A stretch of 64,000 nucleotides of DNA from Anthoceros angustus. Lineage: Eukaryota; Streptophyta; Anthocerotopsida; Anthocerotales; Anthocerotaceae. Numbering within the stretch: position 1 is the first letter of the stretch; every line of letters begins with the position of its first letter. A program made the translations under genes and the position numbers. Below are positions 1 to 12,013 of this stretch, piece by piece. The stretch covers positions 558,001 to 622,000 of the forward strand of contig VJWM01000007.1 of NCBI GenBank assembly GCA_010909165.1, written 5' to 3'. Below the pieces are notes generated by a model, which was given only the letters and a program-made list of their open reading frames with translations, was not told the DNA's origin and made no database searches.

Positions 1-690
1 GTTGTAGATTTAGTCTCGGTGCAAGAAATGGTCGATTCGCAGATAAGCCCTCATGAGGGACCATTATAGACTTTGTGTAGCAAATCCTCCCTCTAGAGTT
101 TGAGGAAGTAGATTTTAATCTTTGCTTGTATTGCCAGTATGGCTACACCTACATGTTTTTGTTCTCTCCGAACCTTTTAAGATTTGCCGTTTTCAATTTT
201 CACAACCGTGGGTGTAACATTATAGCTTGTTCGTACTCCACAATGGCGCTGGCCGGTCGGCGCCATTGCTGGGTCCGTGAGGAAGTTTTCCTTATAAATT
301 CATCCTTTCGCCGAACATTTGTACTAACGGAGGGTGTGTTTATTTTCAGAACAGGCGATTCCCGCAGTTTGAAGATGGTGCCTTTTCCGTCAAAGGGGTT
401 TTTTTCCTATCGAAGGGGGTTTATATATTCCCCCTCTTCAAACTTTATGGTGTTGTTAGGGAAAGAAAAAATTATACTTTTTTAGTCATAAATCTCCTTT
501 CAATATTCAACAGATACGACACTTTGCACAAGTAACAAATAGATTATTGATAATTTATTGAATTCCAACAAGATTGAGACATATTGCCATCTGAAATTCC
601 CTAGCGAAAAGCCAACCCATTCTTTCTTTTAGACTAAAAATCTAAACATTACGTCCCTTAAGGGAAGAATTTCCTATAGCCGGGGTTGTG
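1..690. other. Intergenic, no gene recognised
   Basis: AT-rich sequence with only short open frames that resemble no family I know. It is probably repeat-derived, since the next segment carries a LINE remnant. No promoter or RNA gene could be supported. Confidence 0.4.
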
Positions 691-1136
691 GGATGAGCCC
701 CTCCCCGATTCTAGAGTACATTTGGATCTGGCTTGTTGTAACCATGGCGATCAATGTATTATCATCCATGACGCCATCCGCGGCGTCATGTCTGCAATGA
801 CTCGCAAAAGTGATTACTTGGCTTGGAGCATTGGTACACTCTTCTCACGCGTCAGACAATTAGGGCTAACCTCTTTATCTCGTTTGTGACAACCAAATCT
901 CCATGGTGGTCGTGGTGGTCATTGACCCTACACGAGACACCACGTTTCCTAATGTCATCACTACCTGCCTAGGTAGGGCGGCTAGGGCATTGGCCGAGGA
1001 CTTTGATAGATTTATGAAGTCACGGACTAAAGCCTGTCATACTTACAGACATGGTGTGGGGCTTCCTCTCTCGTACTTCATAACAATGGGTATTCATTGC
1101 TCTCCAACGGGCACTCACAGGAGCCATTCTCAATGA
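690..1136 (+). mobile_element. LINE-type retrotransposon 3'-end remnant
   Basis: Two open frames in different phases (about 686-889 and 903-1136) read as a decayed C-terminal part of a plant LINE ORF2-like protein. The motif AEDFDRFMKS followed by a Tyr/His-rich stretch and LPLSYFIT closely parallels AEDFDKFFKS...LSLSYFTTYF encoded on the minus strand at 42,034-42,349, which lies next to reverse transcriptase sequence. The VVVVVIDPT motif fits the start of the same terminal domain. Frameshifts show that it is dead. Family assignment rests on that internal match and on remembered LINE architecture. Confidence 0.5.
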
Positions 1137-1858
1137 CAATGACAATATGTGATGCCATCTCGACAACCTCTATTGTTTGTAGGCCTTTTAACCTGCCTAG
1201 TCATGATATTGTAAGATGCGGAGCGTAGTTGTTTCCTGTTACGCTGATCTTTTGGTTCTTTGAATTGGCCTTTTAAAGATAGATGAGATCACCCATCTCT
1301 TCTCCATTAATAAAAACCGTCTCTTGCTCTCTATAGAATTCTAATAACAACAATTTTGAGATCTATGATAAATGTATGCGGCGCTTTTTTGGCAGCTTCG
1401 GCAGCGGGTTACGTACCTAGTCCTTTCCGATCCATAATTATAAATTGTAATTGCTAAGCATCCTACGCTTCGATTGGTACTTAGATGGGGTGTTAGAGGG
1501 AGTGGATGGAATTTTTCTACCATGGAACTTGGTACTTGACAGCTTGTACCATGGTGTGCCTCCTTCTTCTTCTTCTATACAAGAAGCAAAAGATTTTCTA
1601 TCCATTGTTTATGAAATATAATTTTCATTTCAGAGTAACTTTGGGTTTTCCTTCACCATATTTTAGAACAATTGAAACTAGAAATCGAGTTTGTAATTCA
1701 TATTACATTTAGGATAGAGTCCAGTGCATACCCAATCCCAAGGGGCCAGGGACTCTGTATGATGTGGGACTTTTAATGCTGCCCTCCGATCGAGCGGATT
1801 TACTCTTGAGATTGGTATGACGATCATCTGCAGTTGGTCTGGTCATGTTGTTCGGCCT
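1137..1858. other. Intergenic; short dispersed repeat at about 1474-1560
   Basis: No gene is supported. A segment near 1474-1493 matches 59,769-59,788, and the stretch around 1517-1552, flanked by CCATGG at both ends, matches 59,832-59,880 in inverted orientation. The two sites therefore belong to one short repeat family found at both ends of the window. The rest is unremarkable AT-rich DNA. Confidence 0.35.
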
Positions 1859-1903
1859 CCCTCATCTTAGCAGCCCTCATCTTAGCAGCCCTCATCTTAG
1901 CAG
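1859..1903. repeat. 15-bp unit repeated three times
   Basis: The 15-nt unit CCCTCATCTTAGCAG occurs three times head to tail without mismatch, about 160 bp upstream of the likely MON1 start codon. It lies in the presumed promoter or 5' UTR. No function can be assigned. Confidence 0.8.
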
Positions 1904-2064
1904 CCGGATATTGAATACAGAAACATGATTTCAATCCAATGTTGCTCTGAAGTTGTTATGAGCCCTGCTTAAGGGCTTCCAATTGGGTTGTGCTCCAGCT
2001 CCCAATCGAAGCGCTGTGGAAGTGTGGAAGGGATGTCCAGATTTTGTTGTGCTCCAGCTTACAG

Positions 2065-5000
2065 ATGAAGTCGCCAACGACTAGCAACGGCAGTCATTCC
2101 CCGTCAGCCACTTCGGAGAATGGGTCGAGTGACGTTGAACCAAGCGCACCACAAAACCGTGCCAGTTCAGAGGATTTCATTCCAGCAGAGCATATGATAC
2201 ACGATCGTAAACCGGACGACAGGGCAGATGGAGATCAATCTACACCAAGGCCTTCAGTATCTCCATATTTCACTGGGATTGTGTCGCATGCATTCTCGAC
2301 GGATTACGAGGAACTTTTTGTAAATGATGGATATGGTGACCGTCCTTGTTATCTACCAGATGATGGTCCATCAAGTGATGTCGTGAAGCTACCCGAGTCG
2401 GAACCCGGGTCTTTTAGGGTCAAAGATGACAGCCTCGAGCACGAGGATGGTTTAGACGAACAGACTCTCGATCCTCCTTGTTTAAGCAATAGCCATGAAG
2501 GAACCAGCTGTTACATGGCAGAGAGTGGAAGCAGTCCAACAAGTATTTCAAGTTCCAGTAGCGGAGATCAGGAAACGAGGGATTCGGTGTCAGGGCAGAT
2601 TCAGGAGACAACTGAGAGCACTTCTCCAGTTAATTGGGTTCCAGGAAAGCGTCACCCGAATGAGGTTAGTAGAGTCTGAATATGTCTGTAGCGCCTTCCA
2701 CAGATCCGCACACACCCACCTACAGATAATCTTCTTTGCAGGATGACTCGTTTGAATCTTGGAGGAAGCATCGCAAACATTTCTTTATTCTCAGCAATGC
2801 TGGCAAGCCTATATTCTCCAGGTGTTGCTTGCTTGTACGTCCATGTCCTTGTACTTCACAGCCTTATTCCTGTCCTATTCCTTTAACATCGTATGGCGAT
2901 CCAGGTATGGAGATGAGCATAAATTGGCTGGCTTTTCCGCCACTTTACAAGCAATCATGTCATTTGTTGAGAACAGGTAAGCAACATAGTCCAACCAAAA
3001 GTCTGCTTACAATCTCCAAAGTTTTCATGGTGTTGTCTTGTCTAATGTTCTTTTGGAAGCAAAGTAGCTATTGCATCCATCTTACCCTCTTGCCTTGACT
3101 TATGAATGTTGTAGTGGAGACTTGATGCACTCGATGAAAGCTGGCGATCATCAGGTGATCCTTCTGGTTTCTCAAGGCACATTGCCTAAGCTGTACATCA
3201 CTTTGTCTCAGGCCATTCCACGCTTTCTTCATGAACTCTGCAGGTTGTTTTTCTGGTGAAAGGCCCCCTTTATCTAGTCTCTATCTCTGCAACTGATGAG
3301 CCAATTCAGTCTCTAAAAGGGCAACTAGAGCTTTTGCATGGGCAGGTAACGCCCTTTGACATTTACTGCTCCAGCTACTGTGTGCTCTAGGCACAGTTCA
3401 AGAATGCTAACTTGTTCTGCTGAACGCAGTTGCTACTCATCTTGACGAAGGCTGTGGAAAAGTGTTTCTTGAAAAATCCGAAGTTTGATATGAGGCCCTT
3501 GCTTGGAGGCACCGAGGTTGTCTTTTCTTCCTTGATACATGCCTTCAGCTGGTAGGTCAATATTCGCCTCACATTCAACAGTTTGTTGTACCACGCTGGT
3601 GCTGACAGTCACTTTGCTCCGTTTTTAGTTCTAGTTACTAGCTATCCATAGTGCAATACTTGATTTTTTGAGAGTTTCAGTCGTGATACGTTGTTGGCAT
3701 TTTAGGTTGCATTCGAAGTGATTGAGAGCAAGTTCGTCTGCGTCATCAATTGACATGCGTCAGAGCCTTCAGCCTTGTTATAAAGTTGCCGGTTTGTTTG
3801 ACCAGGAATCCAGGGACCTTCCTCCACGCATATACTTGCCTGCCTCTTCCTTATGTAACAAGACAGGCAGCTGGTGTTGCTCTCCAAGACATAGCTGAGT
3901 CAGGGGCTGTATTTGCTCTTCTGATGTCTGGTACAAAGGTAAGCTTTTGGGTCCTCTGATGTGGTTCATATTTCGTCATGTTCCTAATAATCTATCCATG
4001 TTAGCTACCTTTCCAATGAAGTGGCGGTTTCTTGTGTTTCAGGTCATATGCCTTGCTGGTCCTCGAAAAAGTCCTCTTCATCCTGATGATATATGCTTGC
4101 TGTCCAACTTTATTTCCTCGTCCGAATCATTCAGGTGAAAGGTGAAGACTGGAGTATCTTTAAGTCAATGGCAGCATCAGGTCACGCTTTGCTGATTGTG
4201 TGATTGAAATTGCAGAACCACAGAGTCTTTTTCACCTGTCTGTCTTCCCTGCTACAACGCCACAGCATTTCTGTACGCGTACATACAGTACATAGATGTA
4301 AGTTCCAGGTTAAGTCTGGTGGACACTGAGTGCATGTACTCTGGATCACCTCGGCTTTTCTGCATGTGGATGATCCATTGGGCTGTGATAGACACTGATC
4401 TGAATTGTATGGGAGTCACCTCAATGCTGAATAGCAGGTGTTCTTCTCCTTGTTCCTATTTGGATGCTTGTGTTGAATCCTGCATTGCTCGGTGAGCTGT
4501 GTAATTGTCTAGCAGGACTGAGTGATTTCACGATAACTTTATAACTTTTTCATCATTAGTTTTAGGCTGTCTTAACCTATTTTGGGCTGTGGCTAACTGC
4601 TTTGCTTTATTGTTTGCAGACAGAGACCTGCTTGATTTTGCTCACGGCTGATTCAGGGGCTTTCTTTTATTTGCAACAATGCAGGTATTAGGATGCTTCT
4701 GCCGTTTCGCTGGCTTCATATGGCTTCCAACCTGTGGGCTTTGGATCTGGGTAGAAAGCTGAATCAGAAAGAGATGCAATTAGGGCCTCACAGTGGCTGT
4801 AAGAAACTTGTGTGGTCAACATGGTTCTTATGCTCTTGCAATGGTGACAGGCAACAGGTTGAGACGGTCTTGCGACAAATGAATGTCCTACGGGATATTA
4901 ACCTGTCCCTGCAGAATGGGGGCCTTCATATAGACGAGCTGCCTACATTCAGTCGTAAACAGAAAACATCGGAAACTGCTGGAAGCGTGCAAGGGCCTTC

Positions 5001-5661
5001 AGTGGGAGGTGCTGAAGGCCTGTACCATTTTCTCTATAGAAGTACCTATTTGGACCAGTTTGTGGCATCGGAGTACTCGTCGGACTTACAAAACCAGGCT
5101 GATCAGAAGAGGTTGGAGCTCCGACTCTGATACGTTTTTGTTCTTTAAGCACCCTTGGTTTAGTTGTTTGTGCTTGTCGTTACGGGCCACAGTTATGGAA
5201 AAGGAGCTAAAACGTGTTGCTTGTACGTTTCAGATTGTTCAGAGTTTATCAGAAGCTACATGCCTCCATGCATGACGTGTCCCGTGGAGCTCTCCACAAA
5301 ATGCAATATAGGAGAGATGCCAAGTTTGGTATGCTCGGTTCCTTGTCTTACAAAATTTCGTGCTGCCTTTCTTGTGCTAATTAGGTACTTGATGTTCTTC
5401 CATTCATGGCAGTTCTGCTGGCATGGAGGACCACCGATTTTGAACTGTATGCGGCCTTCAACCCTTCAGCTGAGAAGGTGTGTGAGCATTGTTGAGTATG
5501 GATGATATGTGAGCTGGACCGCATACTCACAAATTCAAGCTAAGCGGGGTGTATGTCTGATGCAGAGCTCCGCGATAGCTGTATGCAACAGAGTATGTCA
5601 CTGGCTGCGCGACATGGAAAGTGACATTTTTCTTCTGGGAACAGCACCATTCAATTGGTAA
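2065..5661 (+). CDS. MON1: MON1 vacuolar fusion protein (SAND family)
   Basis: Subunit of the MON1-CCZ1 complex, the guanine-nucleotide exchange factor that activates Rab7/RABG on late endosomes before vacuolar fusion. About 14 exons can be followed. The first is a Ser/Asp/Glu-rich, probably disordered N-terminus ending at 2664. Later exons carry hallmarks of the SAND/MON1 core: [87 protein letters not shown], a GGLHIDELP segment, [14 protein letters not shown] and the C-terminal [10 protein letters not shown] before TAA. I chose the ATG at 2065 ([10 protein letters not shown]) because it begins the low-complexity tail usual for plant MON1. An upstream in-frame ATG at 1990 would add 25 atypical residues. 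Splice phases that I checked agree. Family identity is secure; exact exon borders in the middle are inferred. Confidence 0.93.
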
Positions 5662-5799
5662 GTTAAGCAAATCACTGTACGATTGAGCAATTGCGCCCAC
5701 TCTCCGTTGGTTGTCAGCAAAACCGGGTCTGGTGGCTCAGTTGCCTGGCTTCTATCCCGTTCTATTATCCAAAGTAATCATCACTAATTGTATTGCACC

Positions 5800-6245
5800 T
5801 CCGTCGATACGACGCTGCCGGTTCCACGAGGACTTCGTCCGCGCCTCTCTCCGGTGCGGCTGCATCAGGACTGTTGTTGTCGTCCTGATGAGTCTCGTTT
5901 CCGAATCTTGATCATGTGCCTTGTCTCAAACTCCACAAGCTCTGCCCTCCTCGTCTCGTGAACTTTTCTGAGTTTGCCCGTCATTTCTTGCAACCCGTTC
6001 ACGACCTCTTTCCACAGTTTTCTCCCCTCCATAAGTCCACCGATCTTTCGGAAGCACTTCCTCTGCGGCTCGATAGCGTTGTCTCGGCCGTATGCTCTTT
6101 CAGCTGCAGCTGGAGTTCAGAATTTGGAATTAAGCTCGGATCCTCCCCGGCTTCCACCACGCTCAACTCCCGTCTCCACTGGGAGAGGTTCGCAGCAGAC
6201 TCGTGACTTATTACCATGCTGTTGAGGGCAAATTTGGCAAAAGAG
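5800..6245 (-). pseudogene. Broken duplicate of prefoldin subunit 2 (PFD2)
   Basis: Read on the minus strand, this segment aligns along its whole length with the intact PFD2 gene at 11,267-11,698, from the C-terminal Asn/Ser-rich tail back through the coiled-coil region (NSELQLQLKEHT against ISELELELNEHT) and into the 5' flank. Small indels break the frame: after EHT the translation shifts and the prefoldin sequence is lost until another shift. Orientation equals the intact copy, and the homology extends upstream of the start codon, so a segmental DNA duplication is more likely than retrocopying, although both copies lack introns. Its former 5' flank abuts the start of the SUV3-like gene. Confidence 0.85.
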
Positions 6246-6249
6246 AAAA

Positions 6250-9200
6250 GTGCGCCGGGCATTGGTGCGTCGTGTCGTTGGGAAGACAAGGAACAACGAG
6301 CAGCCCTGCCAGGCTTATTGCTCCAGGGCTGAATACCGACCTGTATACATACCAAGGAATCTGTCCACTCCGCCGCCACCTAACAGCGTAATGTGCGCCC
6401 TCACAGCCTCAGGCTTGGCTCTGAGGACTGGTGCCTTCCAAGATGCAGCACGAGCGTCGATGTGGTCCTGGAAGCGTCACCTGAGCAAGCTGGGAACCGC
6501 AGTGCGTCCTGATGTATTTGACTTGACGTGAGTGGGGGCCCGTGCACAGGAATGTGCCAGTGTAGAGATGCTCGCCAGGCTCCTCACTGGTTTGCTTGTG
6601 TTTTATAGACGTCCGCACACCTGGTACCCATTTGCCAGGTCCAAAAAGAGGCAAATTGTGTTACATGTCGGCCCGACCAACAGTGGCAAGACCTACTCGG
6701 CACTGAAGCGCCTTCAAGCATGCTCCTCTGGTGATTGCCTGGCCCCAGAGCAAACCTGCTTTTTGGCTGTTATACCCTACAACTATATCTGTTTGCTGCT
6801 GGAATTGGAATTGGTGCAGGTGTCTACTGTGGCCCTTTAAGGCTTCTGGCGTGGGAGGTAGCAGAACGCTTGAATCTGGCAAACATCCCTTGCAGCCTTA
6901 TCACCGGACAGGAGAAGAAGGAGGTTGATGGTGCAAAACACAAGGCCATGACAGTTGAGATGGCTGATGTTACAACGGCATACGAATGTGCCATCATCGA
7001 TGAAATTCAGGTGAACCAGTACTCTTACGTTCGAGACTGGAGTTCTTTTGTAAAAGCTGTGGATGACCAGACTCTCAGAGTTTGAGAGAGTATTTGCAGA
7101 TGCTTGGCTCCCGAGATAGAGGCTCTTCAGTGACTCGTGCTCTCCTAGGCCTGGCTGTCGATGAGCTGCACCTTTGTGGAGATCCAGCTGCAGTCCCCCT
7201 AGTGGAGAACCTTGTTGCTGAAATGGGAGATTCGCTTCAGGTGACTTTCAGTTGCAGTTTTGCTGGATGTCCACACTCCCTGCTGGTTGAAAAAGTAAGT
7301 CCTGGAATGCTCCATGCAGGTCCACCATTACGAGCGTTTGGCTCCATTGACAATATCTGAGTCTGCACTCAGCAAGTATTCAAGGATACGAAGGGGGGAT
7401 TGCGTTGTAGCATTCTCTCGCACTGACATATACCAAATTAAGGCTAGTTTGATATACCTTGTCTCTTCTACTCCGCTGAGACATGTGATCTGTGCTCATC
7501 AAGGTCACGCGCACTGTGGTTGCCTTTCAGTCTGCGATTGAGAAAAAGGGGAAGCATCGTTGCTCAGTCATCTATGGAAGCCTACCTCCTGAGGCACGTA
7601 AAGGGCAGGTACATAGTTTTCTGTCCTTACTTCGCAAATGGGAGCAGCTCAGTCATTTGTCCTCATCAGCTGATGAGACGGCTCGTTTTTGTAACAGGCT
7701 GAGAAATTCAACGATCCAATCAGCGGATATGACACTCTCGTAGCCAGTGATGCAGTGGGAATGGGCTTGAATCTAAATATACGACAAATCGTATTCTCAA
7801 CTCTATCAAAGTTTGATGGCACAAGTGTTCGTCCACTTGATGTCGTCGAAATTAAACAGATTGCGGGTGGGCCTTCCGGAGCTGCTATATCTTCCGTTGT
7901 ATTGTTTCTCATGGTTACTCGCATCAACGCCCAATGGTAATTGCTACTCAGGGAGGGCTGGAAGGTTTGGTAGTAAATATCCTCGAGGATATGTGACTTG
8001 CTTGAAAGAAAGTGATATGCCCAAATTGCATGAAGCACTTGCAGCACCATCCCCCCTCGTTAAGGTGAGGCCCCTCTCTCCTACTTTCTGTATGCATGGA
8101 AATTTGGGTTCTTCAGAAAGGTCGTAAGCCACTACAGGGCTTACATCTTGCAACAGGCTGCTGGACTTTTCCCTTCATTAGAGCAGTTGACTCTCTATTC
8201 TGAAATGCACCCGGCGAAGACATTCAGTGAGGTCTTGGTGAGTACGTTGGATTCTCTGCTCCTTTATGCATCTTCCTTTTCCACATATTTGAATGCTGAT
8301 GTTCACCGCTTGTGCAGAAACTGTTCATGAAAAAAGCCAGGCTTTCGTCCAATTATTTTATGCGGGACTGCGATGACATGTTGGTATATAACTCATCCTT
8401 ATATCTGTGAAGAGAATGCTGACGCCACTCTCACCGTGCAGACAAGAGACCGCAATCACCTGGATGCTTTGCTTGCAGGCAGTTGCACAAATGTTGGAGA
8501 AGATACCGTTGACCTTGTCGGAGCGCTACATCTTCTCCCTCAGGTGTGCTTGTACATCGATTGTACATGATTTCAGAGTTAAATCCTCTGGTTCTTTCAT
8601 ATTAAGTATGATGGCTCTTGCGATGCACTTTGTTTCTGATATTGTGGTGGTGGAATGGTGTGCCGTGACAGTCCTGTGGAGACGGATGATCCAATATCAA
8701 TGACTGCTTTGCTTAAGGTATAGCTCCTCTTGGTTTAAACTTGTCATTGCAAATGGGGTAGCTGTTAGTTGACCTTATTGTGTCGATCCGCAGTTTGCTA
8801 CAGAGTACTCTGAAGATGGGCTGGTACAACAAGAAAAAATCTTTACTTCCAAAACCATTCGTCTGCCAAGGACACAGATTCGCCTGAAAGAGCTAGAATC
8901 CCAGCACAAGGTGCGCTTACCATCTGTGTCTTCACCTCTGTGTTCCTCTTCAAATCATACACGACAAAACTCGCACGGCTGTCTCTTTTAAGTTGGAAGA
9001 AGAATTACGTTTGACCTACATTCCCAATGCAGGTGATTGACCTTTACATATGGTTGAGCCTTCGATTCGGGGATGCCTTTGTCGATCATGACATCGCCGT
9101 GACACAGAAGAAGCTTTGCGGAAGGTAAGTTGAGTCTTTAGCAAACAGGTTTTCGGTGCAGTAAGATCATGAGGTCTCAAGTGTTCCTGGACTAATGGTG

Positions 9201-9453
9201 CAGGGTCATCGAGGAAGGTATCAGAGCAGTGGGTCTAAAGCCAGACAAGCGACAAAAGATCAAAATCCAGCAAAACCGACTAAGGACTGAGGCTTGGGAA
9301 CTTGAAAGGCAGGAGCTTACTGACTCCGAGTTTGAAGGGGATCGTGACGACGAGGGGTCACAATCTGATGAGGGCTACCAAGACTCAGAAGCTGTGGATA
9401 CGGGGATCAAGGAGGTAGAATTGCGAATGCCTTCATCCAGCGCGCCCGGTTGA
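6250..9453 (+). CDS. SUV3: SUV3-like ATP-dependent RNA helicase, probably mitochondrial
   Basis: DExH/D-box helicase of the Suv3 family, which unwinds structured RNA for mitochondrial RNA surveillance and decay. Exon 1 (6250-6527) begins [12 protein letters not shown] and has the basic, Ser/Pro-containing character of a mitochondrial presequence. Splicing to 6609 gives the conserved [10 protein letters not shown]. Motifs in order: Walker [39 protein letters not shown], Walker [65 protein letters not shown] (motif VI), then the Suv3 C-terminal region with LSSNYF and [16 protein letters not shown]. The last exon (from about 9205) ends in an acidic Asp/Glu/Ser tail and TGA at 9451. About a dozen introns are all short. 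One long open frame does not exist because introns break it. Confidence 0.92.
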
Positions 9454-9583
9454 CAACGTTAGGAGCGTTGACAACGTTAGGAGCATAACTTTGGGGCCTC
9501 GTGCATAACTTCGGGGCCTCGTGCATAACTTCGGGGCCTCGTGCATGACTTCGGGGCCTCGTGCATGACTTCGGGGCCTCGAG
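9449..9583. repeat. Minisatellite: 18-bp unit x2 then 20-bp unit x5
   Basis: Directly at the SUV3-like stop codon, an 18-nt unit (GTTGACAACGTTAGGAGC) occurs twice, then a 20-nt unit with core CATAACTTCGGGGCCTCGTG runs five times with few mismatches. The array would lie in the 3' UTR of the helicase transcript. Not CRISPR: the units are contiguous with no spacers. Confidence 0.85.
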
Positions 9584-9599
9584 TATAATGCACTGAACT

Positions 9600-11262
9600 T
9601 CATGGTTGGCAGGGTTTTGGAATCCTTCAACGAATACTGAGCATTTTCGTTTTTCTTTAAATTGACGTGCCACATCCTCCGCAACACTAGTTTTCCTTGG
9701 CATGTCTCGACAGTTCCGCTGATAAAAAGGTCGTGTGCAGTGCCACAGTCCGGGACTGGGGCAGCCAATAGGGAGTGCTGCCATCTCCAAGGGATGAATC
9801 TTATCCCTCGCAACGTAATACCTTGTCGCTTACATCACCATCATTGCACGTCCTAGCTTCGTCTCAATACCACATAGGCCATCCTCAGGTGACAACACCC
9901 TCAACAACTTTCTTCCATGTGCCAAGCTAAATTGCTCGGCATGAGCCTACCGCATTTCTATCAAAGTTTCGAGGCAATGTGGAGTGATCCACTTCAAACC
10001 TGCCTCAGCATGACTATTGTAAGACTGATCACATTTTCTCCCAACACTTCCTTCTCACCTGTTGCTCCTTGGTGCTCATCTTTTCCGCACCCCCTGGAGA
10101 TTCTCAAGCTTCTTCAGCCACAAAGGATGGGCATGTGATTGTGACACTTCCGCGGCACACCTGAAGAGCAGCACCAGTTTGGCTCAGTTGCTATCAGGCA
10201 AGCCCACCAAAGAAGTAAAACAAGTAGATGGACCTAAGCACTCAACACAGAAAGTTAAAAGTTTCATTGCAAGTGTTACAATGCAAATCATACTTTAAAC
10301 CTGAGTCCAAATTCAGCAAACACATTTGATCTTGCTTCCCTTCTCGTGGCCTTCAATCTCTATCTGACCCAACGTCCTGTTGACATCGCACAACACGGCC
10401 TGATGAGTCAGGGTTTATCATTGTGACTGTAGCTTCTGACAACCCTTTTGGAGAGAAAAATAGCTGATGTCTTGTTGCTAATCCCACAGCCACATTCGAC
10501 CATGCTGCCACCAAACAAACACGGGGGGGTTAAAATAATCTGTCAAGAACACAAACGACAGTAATTAGGAATCAGAAAGCAGAACATCGGGAAACCTAAA
10601 ATTCCAAACCACAACCAGCAGCTGAACGTTGACAGAATCCAGCAAAGCGAAAACACAGGCAATGGTGTCTTCCATGTCGCACCACAACATTCAGAAAGGT
10701 GACCTTGACACAACGAAGGAACAAAATTAGAGATAAAAAGGAGCACGGGGCTGCCTCAAACAAAACTGCAAGACTGAACGTCGACAGAATTCAGAGGTCT
10801 CCACAAATTATGGGTGTATAATGTGTTTAATGCCGTGGCAACAGAATGCGCTGAAGTTTGATCATCGCACACTTGAGACCGCAAGTGATAGCGATGGGAG
10901 ACAAGCCAAGCACACAAGACCGAGCAAGGTTCGAACAAGATCACAGACGAGTGTCCACACAATTCAGGCATCTTACAGACGTCTTACCCCAAGCGCTCAT
11001 ATTCTATGGGTGTGAAGTGTCTTCAATGCCGCGGCATTCAGACCGAGGAATTATTATCATCACCGCGCTTGAGAAAACTAGTGTCACAGCCATGAGAGTC
11101 AAGCCATGCGCACTGGAGAAAACAAAAACACGCGACTGCGGCTGGACGGCCAGCACTTGATGTAGAGTTCAGTAACACATACCTCGAAGTCCAGGCATGC
11201 ACAAGAAAACAATCAAAACCTAAACCTGGACAGATACGGCAGTCATATCCTGACCTACCTCC
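9600..11262. other. Intergenic between convergent SUV3-like and PFD2 genes
   Basis: Only short open frames with no recognisable product. From about 10,620 to 11,100 there are degenerate direct repeats. Segments starting near 10,621 and 10,774 share CTGAACGT.GACAGAAT.CAG, and a stretch of about 140 bp at 10,800-10,915 resembles 10,998-11,105 (ATGGGTGT..A.TGT.TT.AATGCCG.GGCA). These look like old tandem duplications in the PFD2 3' flank. Confidence 0.45.
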
Positions 11263-11266
11263 GTGG

Positions 11267-11698
11267 CTACGACGCTGTCGGGCCGACAAGAACTCCTTGC
11301 GCGCCTCCCTCCTTCGGTGCAGCTGCATCAGAACTGTTGTTATCCGATGCGTCTCCTCTCCGAACCCTGATCTTGTACCTTGTCTCAAACTCCAAAAGCT
11401 CTTTCCTCTTCTTCTCGAGAGCTTCCGCGAGTTTACCAATCACTTCTTGCAATCCGTCCCCATTGTTCTGGACAGCGGGTATGACCTCTTCTACGGTTCT
11501 CTCCACCAAGACTCCGCCGATCATTCGAAAGCACTTCCTTTTGGGGTCCAGGTGCTTGATCGCGTTGATCACAAGCGTGTGCTCATTTAGCTCCAGTTCG
11601 AGTTCAGAAATCTTGGAATACAGCTGGTTGAGCTCGGAGCGCAGAAGATTCCACTTCCCGACCACCGCCTGCTCGTTCACTGCCTCCACATGTGACAT
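11267..11698 (-). CDS. PFD2: Prefoldin subunit 2
   Basis: Beta-type subunit of the hexameric prefoldin co-chaperone that hands nascent tubulin and actin to the CCT chaperonin in the cytosol. The single intronless frame encodes about 143 residues, the usual PFD2 length. It shows an N-terminal helix (NLLRSELNQLYSKISELE), the central beta-hairpin region with KCFRMIGGVLVERTVEEV, and a C-terminal helix (IGKLAEALEKKRKELLEFE), followed by an Asn/Ser/Ala/Gly tail. I chose the internal Met (MSHVEAVNEQ) over the frame's first Met because the 21 preceding residues are not prefoldin-like. A decayed duplicate lies 5 kb away at 5,800-6,245. Confidence 0.92.
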   Translation of the reverse strand: MSHVEAVNEQAVVGKWNLLRSELNQLYSKISELELELNEHTLVINAIKHLDPKRKCFRMIGGVLVERTVEEVIPAVQNNGDGLQEVIGKLAEALEKKRKELLEFETRYKIRVRRGDASDNNSSDAAAPKEGGAQGVLVGPTAS

Positions 11699-12013
11699 CT
11701 CCTCGCCGCCTTCCGCCCTGCTCGGCGCCGTTTTGCACTGAAAGGTTTGCAGGAGGCTCACTATTTAACACCCTTCTGGTAAGGGCAAACAAGGCAAACG
11801 GAGGAACCTAAACGCCGAACAGACTGCCCGTGCGAGGTTGATGGATTTTCGCACTTCCGACGCATTACAACATATTCAATGAATTTTAAACCATCTGATT
11901 TACAAAACTCGAGAAGTACCTACACGTTCAGTGTGACACGGGTTACAAAGAAGAACACATCGTAGTCCAGTAATTGATTGGTAACAAGTCCTGCGGCTAC
12001 TGGACTATCACAA

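Noticed and set aside
9449-9583. CRISPR-like array
   Set aside because: Repeats are contiguous without unique spacers and the genome is eukaryotic.
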